From: Kryptolebias marmoratus
Taxonomy: Eukaryota > Chordata > Actinopteri > Cyprinodontiformes > Rivulidae
NCBI RefSeq assembly: GCF_001649575.2
Contig: NC_051433.1
Location: 20,961,947 to 21,025,946, forward strand
Length of the DNA stretch: 64,000 bases
Direction of reading: 5' to 3'
Made by a program: the position numbers and the translations under genes. A model generated the notes under the pieces. That model was not told the DNA's origin and did no database searches. It saw nothing but the letters and a program-made list of their open reading frames with translations. This document shows positions 25,866 to 37,554 of this stretch, one piece after another. Each line of letters begins with the position of its first letter. Position 1 is the first letter of the stretch.

Positions 25866-26700
25866 CCATGGTAAATTCAAAAAAAGTTAAAAAACAAAAA
25901 CAACTGGACTTCTATTCTGTAGCTGANNNNNNNNNNNNNNNNNNNNNNNNNNNNNNNNNNNNNNNNNNNNNNNNNNNNNNNNNNNNNNNNNNNNNNNNNN
26001 NNNNNNNNNNNNNNNNNNNNNNNNNNNNNNNNNNNNNNNNNNNNNNNNNNNNNNNNNNNNNNNNNNNNNNNNNNNNNNNNNNNNNNNNNNNNNNNNNNNN
26101 NNNNNNNNNNNNNNNNNNNNNNNNNNNNNNNNNNNNNNNNNNNNNNNNNNNNNNNNNNNNNNNNNNNNNNNNNNNNNNNNNNNNNNNNNNNNNNNNNNNN
26201 NNNNNNNNNNNNNNNNNNNNNNNNNNNNNNNNNNNNNNNNNNNNNNNNNNNNNNNNNNNNNNNNNNNNNNNNNNNNNNNNNNNNNNNNNNNNNNNNNNNN
26301 NNNNNNNNNNNNNNNNNNNNNNNNNNNNNNNNNNNNNNNNNNNNNNNNNNNNNNNNNNNNNNNNNNNNNNNNNNNNNNNNNNNNNNNNNNNNNNNNNNNN
26401 NNNNNNNNNNNNNNNNNNNNNNNNNNNNNNNNNNNNNNNNNNNNNNNNNNNNNNNNNNNNNNNNNNNNNNNNNNNNNNNNNNNNNNNNNNNNNNNNNNNN
26501 NNNNNNNNNNNNNNNNNNNNNGTTGTGTTTGGAGAAAATCCTTCTGAGTTTCTCGGATACTCCAGCAACGTAAGGAATGACAATGTTCTTTCTTCTGTTC
26601 TTCTCCTGGTTCTGTTCCCTGGTGTGTTTAGTGGATTTCCTAGCTGACTTGACAAAAGCCCAATTGGGATACCCCACTTTTTTTGAACAGGTAAAATATT
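25866..26700 (-). mobile_element. Penelope-like retroelement remnant (RT/GIY-YIG linker region), interrupted by an assembly gap
   Basis: On the minus strand, 26677-26522 reads MGYPNWAFVKSARKSTK... into RKNIVIPYVAGVSEKLRRIF, the stretch before the GIY-YIG nuclease domain in fish Penelope-type retroelement proteins as I recall them. The 595 bp gap (25927-26521) falls where the GIY-YIG part should be. Beyond the gap, TAGAAGTCCAGTTGTTTTTG and CATGGCCTGGATGACTGAGA (minus strand) are the usual 3' flank of this family. The reverse transcriptase part is absent, so the copy is 5' truncated and inactive. Confidence 0.6.
25927..26521. other. Assembly gap (595 N)
   Basis: N run splitting the Penelope-like remnant. 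Long open frames reported across it are artefacts of N. Confidence 0.98.
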
Positions 26701-28619
26701 ACTCACTCTAACCTTTACACAAAAACCTGAACTATCCCTCGCATTGATTTCAGCAGTCTGTCTCTTTTCTATCTGAGGTAAGTTTAATCTCTGGAGTGTT
26801 GGGCTTCTGGGGTCTCTCGTGCCTCACCTTTAATCTTTCTTTACTGTAACACAACAGATTAGATTAGTCTTTAATGTTAGAAAGCGAGAGTCACCCTGCC
26901 AGCATCACCTTTCCCAGCCATGGGTCAGCTGGTGCTGCCGGAGCTTTGATTCCTTATCTCTAACTTCAGGAATACACTTAAGGCAAATTGCTGTTTGCTT
27001 CTGTTTCATCTCAACAGAGAGTTGGGCGAGTCCACGCCTTACCGTGACGGGAGAGTACTGCAGTAGCATGAGTCCTTGATCCTACAAATCTTGTAGCCTG
27101 GATAGCTTGTGACTCTGATTTGCTTTTTGACTCTGGTCGAGTAAGTAGCCGAAGGTTAGAGAACAGCAGCCCTCAAAGAAAGGCCAGATTTTAATGCTCA
27201 ATAGAAAATAAAGTCAGAAAAATTTGAATATAAAGGGTTTCTAGGAAACTGAGAGCCTCTGCATTACTGCTTAACAAATAGTGTAATACAAATAACCTTT
27301 TTTTTTTAGCATATATTCTCTGTATTTTGGTTGAAACTGCAAACTTAAACCATGATTTTACTCAGACTTTTTATATTGGTAATTTTCACCCATAAAAGAT
27401 TGTTTCACCATTAATGTCATGTGATGACTTTAATGGTTGTATTGGTTCAGGCACTGTTTAGGTGCCACTACATTTAAAAAAAATTAAAAAATGCAAAAAG
27501 AAGTCGTAAAAAAAAAGGATCAAATCCACTAACGAGAGTAGTGAAAGAAAACTAACTTCTTGTAGTTTGAACTGGTGTTTATTGGAGGCAGAATTTTTTT
27601 TTAATATATATTTTTTTTAATTTTAGATTTGCCATTTTGTGACCCTTATAAAAAACTTTACTTCGAGGCATTTCTGCAATGACCCTTTACTCTACGGGCA
27701 CTAAGTGGGCCCAAACCACACCAGCACTGTTCCCTCGTGGCGTTAAGGTAAGATTTACATGTTCACCTTTCATGATTCGGCTTTACTTTGAATTCAGCTG
27801 GCTTGTGTGTTGGTTGATTTAAATCCCAGGTCTGCTTCGTTTGTGTCTGTCGCTGGCGGTGGAAAGTTAAGAGGACGTGAACTTTTTCGAGCAGCAGTGC
27901 ACGCTCCGACCAATCCCAGTGTGTGACGAATCGCATGACAAATCTTTGCCACAACTGCGAAGAACATGAGGCACACTTCCTGTCAAGTCGTAATGCATCT
28001 TGTTCGTGTGAATCCTGCCTAACAGAACTCACTGGAAGGATCAGAGTTGCATGTTTTTTCTTCGATTTTGCACACAACTGCAAGTGGGATTTCACTTGTG
28101 CCATATGACCTCAACAAGATAAACTGTAAGAGCTGGACTGATGAGGCAACAGCTAATCCAAGCAGGCCTAAGACTAAAGTGGATTGCTACTGTTTTAAAG
28201 AAGCTCCAGTCTCCAAAATTTCATAGTGGCTCAAGTGAACACTATTTAATTGTATAAAACTTAGTTTTTTTTATATAGAAATCTTGTTTTTTTTCCAATG
28301 TCTATTATAACTCGAGACAGGATCGGAAACTAGAAATTGAAACCACTGAAGATGCGCGCCCCCTGTTGGCTGACTGTAGTACAATTTTTAAGCCCCGCCC
28401 CTCCATGTAAAGCAATGGGACAAACAAAACAAAAGCACACTTCAGATATTTACTTTCAAATGTTGTTTTTTGTGGATTCACATAGTTCTTACCTTGCTGC
28501 TGTATGTTCAAATGTGCATTTTTGGTCACGTTTTGTTTTGGCGGTGTGTTTCTTTTTGTATTTTTTGACTTGTTTTCTGGTTTCTTTTGGTTTATTGTTG
28601 TTGTTGTTTTCCTGTTTGT
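26701..28619. other. Intergenic, no gene seen
   Basis: AT-rich sequence. About 28160-28290 shares words with the 'CTTACCTGT' family interior (CTCCAGTCTCCAAAATTTCATAG), probably a degraded fragment. Confidence 0.5.
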
Positions 28620-28985
28620 TGCCTGTTTATGTCAATATTCACTTGTCCTCAGTCAGCACTTGTCTTCCTGCCACGCCCATCTTCACCTGTTCCTAATTGT
28701 AGTCTCTCACCTGTGGCCACTTCCCCTAATTACCCTCAGCTTTAAAACCTGGTCACTTTCTCCCCTTCCTCGCTGTTTCATTGTCTCTAGTCTCCCATGG
28801 TTCCTGTTCCTTGCCTTGCCTCGCCTCGCCATTTATGTATTGCTTAGGATTTGTGTTATGTTTTGTTTCGCTGCCCCGTTAGCCTTTTGTTTTCTTTTCT
28901 TTCATTTTTAAAAATTTTTGTTTTGTTATAATGAGTCTACGCTCTGGGTTCATCTCGTTCTCCACCGATCCTGATATTTTTAGTT
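28620..28985 (+). mobile_element. LTR-like fragment (solo LTR or related retroelement end)
   Basis: The phrases CTGCCACGCCCATCTTCACCTGTTCC, CTCACCTGTGGCCACTTCCCCTAATTACCC, CTTTAAAACCTGGTCACTTTC and CTACGCTCTGGGTTCATCTCG resemble solo LTRs widely scattered in fish genomes. A TTTAAAA promoter-like box is visible. No target duplication identified. Confidence 0.4.
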
Positions 28986-29699
28986 TGAAATCGTTATTTG
29001 AGGATTAAAAACGGGCTCTGGTACACTTGATTGACAATATGACAATATGACAGTCTGTCAGTGAGTTGGGAGGGTGAGTAGGTGGGACTTCTGTACAGAT
29101 GGGACAACCCCAACTCTGGCTCCGTAAATACAAGATGGCGGCGCCTGAACACACACAGACATGGGCAAAAACATTGTCACTTCACCTTCACCTTTGGTTG
29201 TTGGCGATAATAACTGTTTAGGGAGAACTCTGTTTATTTGTAGAGATATAGCCAAAAAGTGTACGTATTGTGTATATATCTGCAACACAAGCTTTGGATG
29301 TCGTCCTTTCCCCCTCCTTGCTATATATAGATAGGTGCATTCATGTCCAATAGGTCATACGTGACTTGAGGGAGCATATGTCAGTGCATGGAAACATGTA
29401 CACATGCATGCGCAGGGGGGAATGGAACGAACACACATACAGTTGCTTGCGTACCGCATGAATACATTAAGTGTGTGTGCACGTATCTGACACTCAAGCG
29501 TCAGCAGCTGGTGAGCTGCCCTCACACACCAGGTGCAACCTGTGGCTCCAGGCACTGCATCAGCACATAGCGCGGCAACACGACACTTCCAAAAAGGGCC
29601 CCGACACTCACCACGCACACGAGCGTTTCCGTGCGGCGTGTGCACGGAGCGCGCACAGAAAGCCGTAGTTGTGCGCAGCAGATTTGAATATGGGATGCA

Positions 29700-30030
29700 T
29701 AACTCACTGCCCGTGTGAGAGCATTCATTTCTGATCTGAGAGGCTGACGGCCCGGGGAGCTTTGTAGACTGAGAGCCCTTCATGTCGTGCAGTCCCTGCA
29801 GCGTTTCATGACTGATGTGATCGGGACACACAAGTGGTGGAGGCAGGCAATAAAAGGCATTTGGTTGCCATCTGTCTGTGCGGCCTCAGTGTCAAACAGT
29901 TGGCTGTCAGGCTCATGCCACGGACACTCAACCAGGATAACCATTAGTACGGAGGCAGGCGCCCTCTCTATGGACAAATGCTTGGGGATTTCTATGGTCA
30001 TGTCTGTGGTGAGATAATGGCCATGAGGCT
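29700..30030. promoter_or_regulatory. Candidate conserved non-coding element
   Basis: Unique sequence without repeats (GCAATAAAAGGCATTTGGTTG, GTCAAACAGTTGGCTGTCAGG) following a CpG-rich, CA-rich stretch at 29.4-29.7 kb. It is open for 76 codons on + but has no recognisable product. Confidence 0.25.
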
Positions 30031-30224
30031 GTGACATATGTGCATGTGAGGTACAAGACAGATGAAGCTGAGTTCGGGGAACACTTCTGTTTCTGTTTTA
30101 AAGACAGGGGGTTTGGTAATGTGTCAGAGAATAACTGGGTGACTTATGAGTTGCTCTTTCAGCAGAAGATGAGTCAGAAGCTAAACAATATTCAAAGACT
30201 TGATAACGCAACTGAACTTCTCCT

Positions 30225-30540
30225 TTGTTTTTGTTTTGGAAGATGTTTTGCTTCTCGTCCGAGGAGGTTTCTCAGTTCAAAACCGATAAACACGAATTAT
30301 CTGATCTTTAAAAGGCCAGTGAGTTGCTCCACTTAAGCAAGCTGAACTTACATGAAAATCCCTCTCCATCCCCTCCCTCCTGGGGGTCATTAGCGTCTTT
30401 GTTGCAGCTTAGACGTCCTTACTTTCCAGTTTGACCTGAGAAAGCTCCCCAGATGAGAAACAAAATAGTCCCAGTCATCTTAAAAAAAATGATTTTGATC
30501 AGCATGGTCTGGATGAGAATCTACATCAACATAAAATGCA
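30225..30540 (+). mobile_element. Fragment of the same Penelope-like 3' region
   Basis: GGAAGATGTTTTGCTTCTCGTCCGAGGAGGTTTCTCAGTTC and, further on, TCTGGATGAGAATCTACATCAAC resemble the terminal repeats that flank the fish retroelement at 25.9-26.7 kb. No coding part is present and boundaries are approximate. Confidence 0.45.
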
Positions 30541-30649
30541 TTCAGATGAAACAAGTTTAAATTCAACAAACCAGTCAGGAAGTGCAGTTTTTATGGAATA
30601 AACTTGCATTCTTTGAAAGATTGCCCAATCCCTGTTGCCTTACATGCCC

Positions 30650-30985
30650 AAATTAGAAACAAACATCTTGCTTGATCTGTTAGTGCTCAGATTATGTGTT
30701 GGGAGTGACTCTCAGCTAATACCACACCACATTTTAGCTCAACATCTGTAAAACTGACTGACTTACACTCATCTTTGTGTTCGCTAGTGTTGATACGCTG
30801 TGTCGACTCTCTTGAATCGGGTTGACTCCAAAAGTTAATCACCTGTAGACGTCCATCCGATGACTACTTCCTGAAAGTTTCAATGAAACCCCTGGTTGGT
30901 CAGTAAATATTTTCCTAACAGATAGACAAACACACAGTGAGGCAGGCATATACACTATCACCCGCCTTTCATGGCAATAATTATG
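30650..30985 (+). repeat. Dispersed ~300 bp repeat, plus-strand copy
   Basis: The same order of words as the 13.8 kb copy is seen: GCTCAGATTATGTGTTGGGAG, CTCAGCTAATACCACACCA, CTTGAATCGGGTTGACTCCAAAAGTTAATCA, CCTAACAGATAGACAAACACACAG. It ends near ATCACCCGCCTTTCATGGC, the hairpin-type 3' border. Confidence 0.8.
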
Positions 30986-31379
30986 TACAAGGTGGTGCCA
31001 AAATATTTCTCTGCGTCTCGTAGTTTTATTCCAATTCAGATTTTTTCTCTACAGCTACACTTGGGTTGACAGTAAACTTCTGGAGTAAAAGCAGCTTCCT
31101 GAGACCTCACATAGTGGTGCTTCTTGCAGCCATTTGTCTTATGATTCCACACCAAAGAACCTTCAGGCTTTCTCTTTTTAAGACATAACCGATGTCATGT
31201 TTACGATCTCCAGACTTATCAAAGCTACAATCTGATGTGTCCTTTACCTCAGTCTGACCGCCCATGAGTCACTCCTGGACAAAGGCATCAAATTATCCCG
31301 CTTACTAGTTAGCAGTATAAGCACTTTATTGAAGGTCGGTAATCTGCAGAATTAATCTTTTTCTTATGAGGAGGACAGG

Positions 31380-31700
31380 GAGGGCGAGAGGGAGCGGTGC
31401 CGACAGACGCTGCCGAGGACACAGACACCGCCGGCTCCCGACTTCCCAATCGTCTCCGGCTTCACATAAGCCAGTCTCGGGGATTTAGAGGTTATTACTT
31501 TGTGTTCCCTTCTTTGTCTGAGGGTTCATCTTTCCGAGTCGAGGTGAGACCGGGGCGAACCCAGGAGGAACGCGGCGTGAAGCAGAGCTGATGTCAAACA
31601 CGCAGTCCTGAATGCTCATCTTGAGGCATGATCTCTGCTGACAAACGCGGCAGCGCGGGCTTACCTGTTATTTGTTAGGGAAGAAGGTGAATAACGAGAA
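31380..31700. promoter_or_regulatory. CpG-rich patch with splice-donor-like sites on both strands
   Basis: High G+C and many CpGs (GACGCTGCCGAGGAC, CACCGCCGGCTCCCGAC) in an AT-rich neighbourhood. A donor-like GTCGAG|GTGAGAC lies on + at 31543/31544. On - AACAG|GTAAGC lies near 31665. It could be a promoter with a non-coding first exon; no product is identified. The gap at 31942 follows. Confidence 0.3.
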
Positions 31701-31941
31701 GGGGGTGGGGGTGAAATAGCAAAAATAAGGCAGCCTGTGAGTAAATCACACACACCCCCCCTCACCCCGAAGCGCGAGGGCCTGTGGTGTTTGAACAGTG
31801 AAGGTCATGGGTGACACCTGTTTCCCGTCTCATCTCCTAACATCAAGTTGAGTCGCTGGGAATAGGGTGGGGGGTCTCAACCCCCCTGCACGGCACAAAA
31901 CCGCTCGTGTTCATTTCCTGCCTGGAGCAAAAAGAAGAAGA

Positions 31942-32054
31942 NNNNNNNNNNNNNNNNNNNNNNNNNNNNNNNNNNNNNNNNNNNNNNNNNNNNNNNNNNN
32001 NNNNNNNNNNNNNNNNNNNNNNNNNNNNNNNNNNNNNNNNNNNNNNNNNNNNNN
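31942..32054. other. Assembly gap (113 N)
   Basis: N run between an AAGAAGAAG stretch and a G run, close to the CpG-rich patch at 31.4-31.7 kb. Confidence 0.98.
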
Positions 32055-33232
32055 GGGGGGGGTGTCAGGTAAAAAGGCCTCACTGAAACAGGGATGAAAC
32101 GGCCATGGTTGTATATCCGGGTGGGAAATACATTATTGAGGTGAAAGCAAAGCGTGCCTTTGAAGAAAAACAAAAAACAAAAAAAGTCTGCTGCGCTTTA
32201 AAGCCTCGTTTGAACAACACGCTCGTTGCTCCATAATTGACCCACGTTTGCAGCCCTTACAAGACAAACAAGGAGCTGGAACTTCTGGTGATCAAGAGCC
32301 CAACTGCAGCAGGTGTGCAGAGAGAGTTTGCCCCCTTGTGGGCAAAAGCTGCACTTCTGTCCTTTGAGCGACTTAACTCAGCTGATCATCTTCAGCTGGG
32401 GATGCTGACTAATGGCCAAAACACCCGATGAACTTGAGAACAATCTTTAGATTTTAACTCCTGGGCTAAATAAAAGAGATGGGATCCTGATTGACATGTG
32501 GCAGCCTGTGCTTCGGCTTTGACCCCCGACTTCGATCAGTTTCGTTGATTAGACTGATTCAAAGGAAACCATTCACAGCTAACCCTGGTTGAAGGACTTG
32601 CTTTAAGGTGTGACGGTTCAATGCATTTGTTGCTCTTCTTCTGCCCCCACAGCAGCTTAATAGAGATGCGAGATAACTTCTGCACCTCCTGTTGCTGGCA
32701 GAAACCTCACAGGCACGTCGGTAAACCATCGTCTCGTCTGGTTTCCACATCGCTTCTCAAAATATTCTCCAAAACAGTTTTGTTTCATATAGTTTCTACC
32801 CAGAAACCAGGTGGCAATGTGCCTGAACCACTTGTCTTTTTGCCTCTCTCTGCTTTTCAGTTTGGCATCACAGTTCAGCTTTTGACGACAGCTCGTTTAA
32901 AAAAAGGTTTGTGTGTACAGCAAAGCCAGACACGACCCGACGCCCTTTTAACGAGTCTGTGTTGCAGAGCAGCTTTTTTTTAAAAGCACAACAATCGTCT
33001 GCTCGCATTCTGTTTCCCAGCTGACTCCTCTGCAGCTGAGGCGTGAAACTCTTCCATGTTCAGGCCCAGCCTGAGCCTCAAGTTCACGCAACTGTGCTCG
33101 CAGCTGCGTCCTGATGGAGCAAACTCGGCTGGTTCTCCTCTCATAACCCCCCCAAGCCCTCCTCTTCCTCACTCTTACTCTGTTTCTCTTCTCTCCTTTG
33201 GCTCCTCCTCCTCACCTCATGTCAAACTACAT

Positions 33233-33446
33233 CAGAGGTGTCCAATCCTGGTCCTGGAGGGCCACTATCCTGCATGTTTTCCTTGTTTCTCTGCTCCAAC
33301 ACACCTGATTCAGTGGTTAAATCATCTCTTCATGTTGTGCAGAAGCCTGTTAATCACCCATTGATTCAAATCAGGTGTGTTGGAGCAGAGAAACAAGTAA
33401 AACCTGCAGGAGGGTGGCCCTCCAGGACCAGGATTGGCCACCCCTG
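33233..33446. mobile_element. Palindromic hAT-type MITE, copy 2, with intact 8-bp target duplication
   Basis: This 214 bp element begins CAGAGGTGTCCAATCCTGG and ends CCAGGATTGGCCACCCCTG, an inverted match. The flanks are a perfect direct repeat AACTACAT at 33225-33232 and 33447-33454. An 8 bp duplication and CAG...CTG ends are the mark of hAT transposition. Arms are well preserved, so this is probably the youngest copy in the window. Confidence 0.9.
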
Positions 33447-34071
33447 AACTACATATATCTCAAGAATTGTAGTCTTTTTTTTTTTTTTTTGCACCTGCCC
33501 TCTCTGCACCTATACAGTGCACAGAATTCAATTGTATGTATGCCACAGTTGCCAAAAAAGCAGTTTAATTAACTCTTTCAGTAACTTAGGTTTATTTTAA
33601 AGAAGAAGAAAAAAAAAGATCGACCTTGAAGCTTAAAAATTAACATTTTTCAAAGTGCAGGAAACGCCGATACACACTGATGCACGCAGTGAACGTGTGT
33701 GCAACTGATCTAAAAAAAACAAAACAAAAAAAAAACAGTTCTGAAGGTCTGGACACCAGGTGGCATCAGTGCATCAGGGTGATATCAGCTGAGCTCAGAT
33801 CAGATTGCTCAGGAGATGAGTCTGATGGAGGAACGCCAACATTTTGTCGTATGAACTGTATAAGAAGTGTGAAGAGAACTGAGATACATTAAAAAAAAAC
33901 TTAAAGCTGCTACCGGTGGCTCATTATGGGCACCATGGTAACCATACACCTGCCTGTCACTCCCTGACTGCCAAGTTCATTAAAAGGCAGGCAGAAACAC
34001 AGACTGAAACTAAGGCTCGAATAAACGGTCACTGTGCAAGAAATGTAACATCACATCTTTAAAACGCTTCA

Positions 34072-34075
<4 letters not shown>

Positions 34076-34133
<58 letters not shown>

Positions 34134-34142
34134 TACATATAA
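34076..34142. repeat. (AT)n microsatellite
   Basis: About 33 AT units with one G and one C interruption near 34115-34136. Can form a hairpin. Confidence 0.95.
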
Positions 34143-35585
34143 TTGTAGGAGTTAGGTTAAAAAGGCTCTTCACTTTCTGTTTTGAAGAGAATATTTTAAG
34201 AGAAAAATAGAACTTAATTTGTAAAAGAGTCCCTTAGCAGTTAGACACGCTCAGAGTGAAAGACGACAGAAAAGCCTAAGATGTGATTTATAATTTGATT
34301 TGATGAACTGATTTGTGGGAGTGAGAAGAGTCTGTTTGTCAAAGATTTGAACATTTTGGATACCTGCATGACATCACCAACTCTCACCTGAACAGCTCCT
34401 GTGGAAAAGATGTGGAAAAATGATAAAACCTAAACTGTGATTGTGTAAAAAAAACCAATGCCAGTTCAGCCATGTAAAGTTCAGTTTAAACTGTGATTGA
34501 TGCTTCGAATGTGAATTATGCCTGAGCTATAGAGCTCCAAACAGGGCTGAGTTCCCTCGTGTTCTGCCAAAATCCCACTGATCTTTATTGTGTTTGTTCC
34601 TCAGTTTTTTTTTGCCGGTTTTGTCTAAGTGGTGCACTGCACAATTTGGTGTAAAATTTGCATTTTTTACTTTAAAGTTGCAGCTCATGTAAACATATTT
34701 ATGATCCTTTGCATCCTCAGAAGTTACAGAAGGGGAAAAAATGAGTAAATGCTTATGCTTTGGCACCATTAATGCTGTTTTCAGACTGACGCTGCACTTT
34801 TCCCTCCAGGCCGTGTCTCCCAAAGCGCACTTATTAAAGGGAAACATTGTCGCGTAGGGGAACAGGAGTCGTACATGGATATTAAAACCCCGAACGATCA
34901 CGGCTCGAGCACTGTAACTTGATTTCGAACTTCTCCACCCAGCGCATCCAGGTGTTGTCATGGGAGCGCGATGCAGACGGGAGCCAGCAGCTGCTTGAGT
35001 GAGGAAAATTATCCAGCCAATCTGGCAACCCCCGCCTTCTGAACAGATGGGGAGGCTGGCAAGATAGGGGTCGCATTTAGCAACGTCACACCTAACTCTG
35101 GATTTGTTTGGGGCCAAATTTATCTTATTTCTCTTGGTTCTGCTTTCTCCTTCCTATTGGCATTTTATCTATATTCCTAAGAAGGAAAGGCTAAACGAAT
35201 GTTGAGGCATTGGATTCGGCTGCAGGCTATTTGTTTCTGTAAAGATCTATACCAGCCTGATGCGACTGAGTTGTTGATTTTACACACCCTAACAGTTTCC
35301 CGCATTAACTCCTGCACATCTGTTGTTGTCCTCTGATCTGAGCGAGCTTTCCCCTCATTTCTTGATTCAGATGTTTTCTATCCTGCAGGCGAATGTGCTA
35401 CACAGGAAGCTCTCTTTGTAAAATCTGCTTTCGCTCGAAAATCGGCTCCTGAGGGAAACTTATTGATTTTGCCACCCAAGAGCTTGTTTGTCTTCCAATT
35501 GGCGAGGTCTCAGATGACGGAGCGTTTGCATTTTACTCCAGGTGACTGTCAGCCAACTTAAGACGGAGAGACAGAGTATTAATCA

Positions 35586-35589
<4 letters not shown>

Positions 35590-35622
<33 letters not shown>
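35590..35622. repeat. (CT)n microsatellite next to a candidate conserved element
   Basis: About 16 CT units followed by CCACCACCACCAC. It borders the ATTA-rich stretch at 35.64-35.94 kb. Confidence 0.95.
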
Positions 35623-35625
<3 letters not shown>

Positions 35626-35639
35626 CTCCACCACCACCA

Positions 35640-35940
35640 CTCCGTCACTATCACCTCTCTGGATGCTTTGCAGAACGGGCATCTGTGGCCAGAGCCCCGG
35701 AAATGAGCCTTGAAAGTGTAATTAATGAGTGCAATGATGAGATAATTACACAGAACAAAATTATTGATCAAGCTGGCAAACTCTTGAGTCTTAAAATTCG
35801 CCTGACCCGACGAGTCCTCCCATATAAAAAAAAAGACATACAGACAGGGAGTGAGGTAATGTTATACTGCCAAACTGGATGGGGGCAATTTTCCCCAACT
35901 CCTGAGAGATTACAGACATTCATAAAAATGCCACGGTAAG
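35640..35940. promoter_or_regulatory. Candidate conserved non-coding element (ATTA-rich)
   Basis: Unique, non-repetitive sequence with GTAATTAATGAG, GATAATTACACAG and AAATTATTGATC: several homeodomain-type TAATTA/ATTA cores and a SOX/TCF-like word within 80 bp. An 84-codon frame overlaps (35685-35939) but resembles no protein I know. Reading it as an enhancer is inference. Confidence 0.35.
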
Positions 35941-36199
35941 AGAAAGGATCTGAAATGTTTAATTTACCTGATATGCCTGCTCTGTCAAAAACTGGACTTT
36001 ATTTTTATCAGAGAATTATTTGAGGTGGGTATTATATTTTATAAATAATCTGTTGGTATAAATGAAATTATAAAGCAGTTTGTCAAACATACAGTATATT
36101 TATTGAATATAACATACAGCTCGAGAGCTTTATGTAAGAGGATATCCACTCACTAATGTTGATTATTATAAACAAAGAGACAATTGAGACCTTTTATGC

Positions 36200-37430
36200 A
36201 GCATTTGGTGAAAAGATTCTGAACAATGAATATCTTACCTGTTGTACGGTGGGTCGCTTTTTGAACAGGAGACTCATGTGCTAGTCCGAATGCAGCTAGG
36301 ACCAAATTGGTTTGCGGCCAATTTAAAGCAACTCCAATCCCAAAAATGTCATGGTGTCCCATGCAAATGTTGTTTTAGAAACCTTTACGCAGCAGTCAGT
36401 TTCACACGACAGGGTTATTTACATGGAAGTCTGTGATTACCTGCTAGCACAACTAGCAGCAGCTAGCAGTAGCACTTCCAACAGAGCCTGGGGCACCTCC
36501 AGCAAGAGTATCATAACCATGACAGTGTGTGCATGGGTCGCCATATAGCTGTAAAGATTGGAGTTGTTTTGGGAATGCAAAATTTGCTTTGGAGATGAGT
36601 ACGTACTGTTGAGCCGATCAGGCCCCATCCAAGCGGACCAACTTTCGAAGCAAATTTTGTAGCTATTTGAGCTTGCAATTAATTGTAGAATCCAATATTT
36701 GAAAAAAAAAAAAAAAAAATCATGTTAGGCAAAATGAGCAGCATTGTAAAAATATATAAAGTGACATTCACTCAAACCACTGCAAAATATTTGAGATTTG
36801 AACTGTTTACGACTCATTTTGGGTTTGGCCCCGCTCAGACTAGCCATGTGCTCGTCAATACTGTTGTTAAACTCTATTTTTCCAAACGGCGGTCACTCAG
36901 GACCCATCAGCAACAGGTTATATATTAATTCTTTAGAACGTTTACACAAAACACCACTTCAAAATAGCCCAAGTGTCCCTTTTAAAAGCCTACAATCTAC
37001 AATGTTTCATAACTGTCCTTATTATTGCTATTTCATAAACTTTTGCGTTGTTGTCAATTTTCTATCACATGGTTATTGACAATAAATTCTGTGGTTATTT
37101 GCAAGCAGAACTAGCGGCAGCAGCTCTCCGGGTGCTGCCTGGGGCACTTCCAGGAGGAATAATATAATGTTTCTGCTGGAATAACTGTGTAATGCAACAC
37201 TAGCAGGAACGTAAAGGTTTCTAAAATAGTGTTGGCAATAAATGGGAGGACGTTTTTGAGATTGGTGTTGTTTCAAGACAAAGGCAGTCTATTTTTGATT
37301 TGACTCTGCTGGGACCAGCCGTTAGCTCGTCAGTCTGGTCAGAATAAAACTCCAAACTGAGGTCAATCACAGAGCTATGTGCAACAGGTAAGATGTTGAT
37401 TGTTCATAACCTTTTCATATCACCCAAATT
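36200..37430. mobile_element. 'CTTACCTGT' inverted-repeat element, long compound copy
   Basis: The left end is TTGGTGAAAAGATTCTGAAC + AATGAATATCTTACCTGTTG (36205-36243), and the right end GCAACAGGTAAGATGTTGAT + TGTTCATAACCTTTTCA (37381-37417). Two related blocks occur within it: TTATTTACATGG...GCAGCAGCTAGCAGTAGCACTTCC near 36415-36480, and TTATTTGCAAGCAGAACTAGCGGCAGCAGC near 37095-37125. It therefore seems to be two copies fused or nested. No protein is encoded. Confidence 0.55.
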
Positions 37431-37510
37431 GCAAAACATTGAGTGTCTGTTTGAAAAAAATAAATGAAAAGTTTGTCATTTTTTGAAATAAGAGGAAAAG
37501 ATTGCCTGAC

Positions 37511-37550
37511 CTTTCCTTTCCTTTCCTTTCCTCTCCTCTCCTCTCTCCTC
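37511..37550. repeat. (CCTTT)n/(CCTCT)n microsatellite
   Basis: Four CTTTC units followed by CTCTC units, giving a pure pyrimidine tract of about 40 bp on the border between the 36-37 kb element and the candidate regulatory block. Confidence 0.9.
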
Positions 37551-37554
37551 AGCT

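Larger units (their letters stand above)
32055..35589. other. Intergenic, with MITE copy 2 and an unassigned 196-codon minus-strand frame
   Basis: The minus-strand frame at 34527-35117 is the longest gap-free frame outside kbtbd8. Its N-terminal part (MAPNKSRVRCDVAKCD) suggests no known protein. It overlaps GC-richer sequence with GTTGCCAGATTGGCTGG (minus strand), which may be repeat-derived. No other gene seen. Confidence 0.45.

Noticed and set aside
25730..26706. Open frames of 260-305 codons on both strands
   Set aside because: They are mostly N from the assembly gap. Only the minus-strand piece at 26522-26677 carries real information and is reported as a retroelement remnant.
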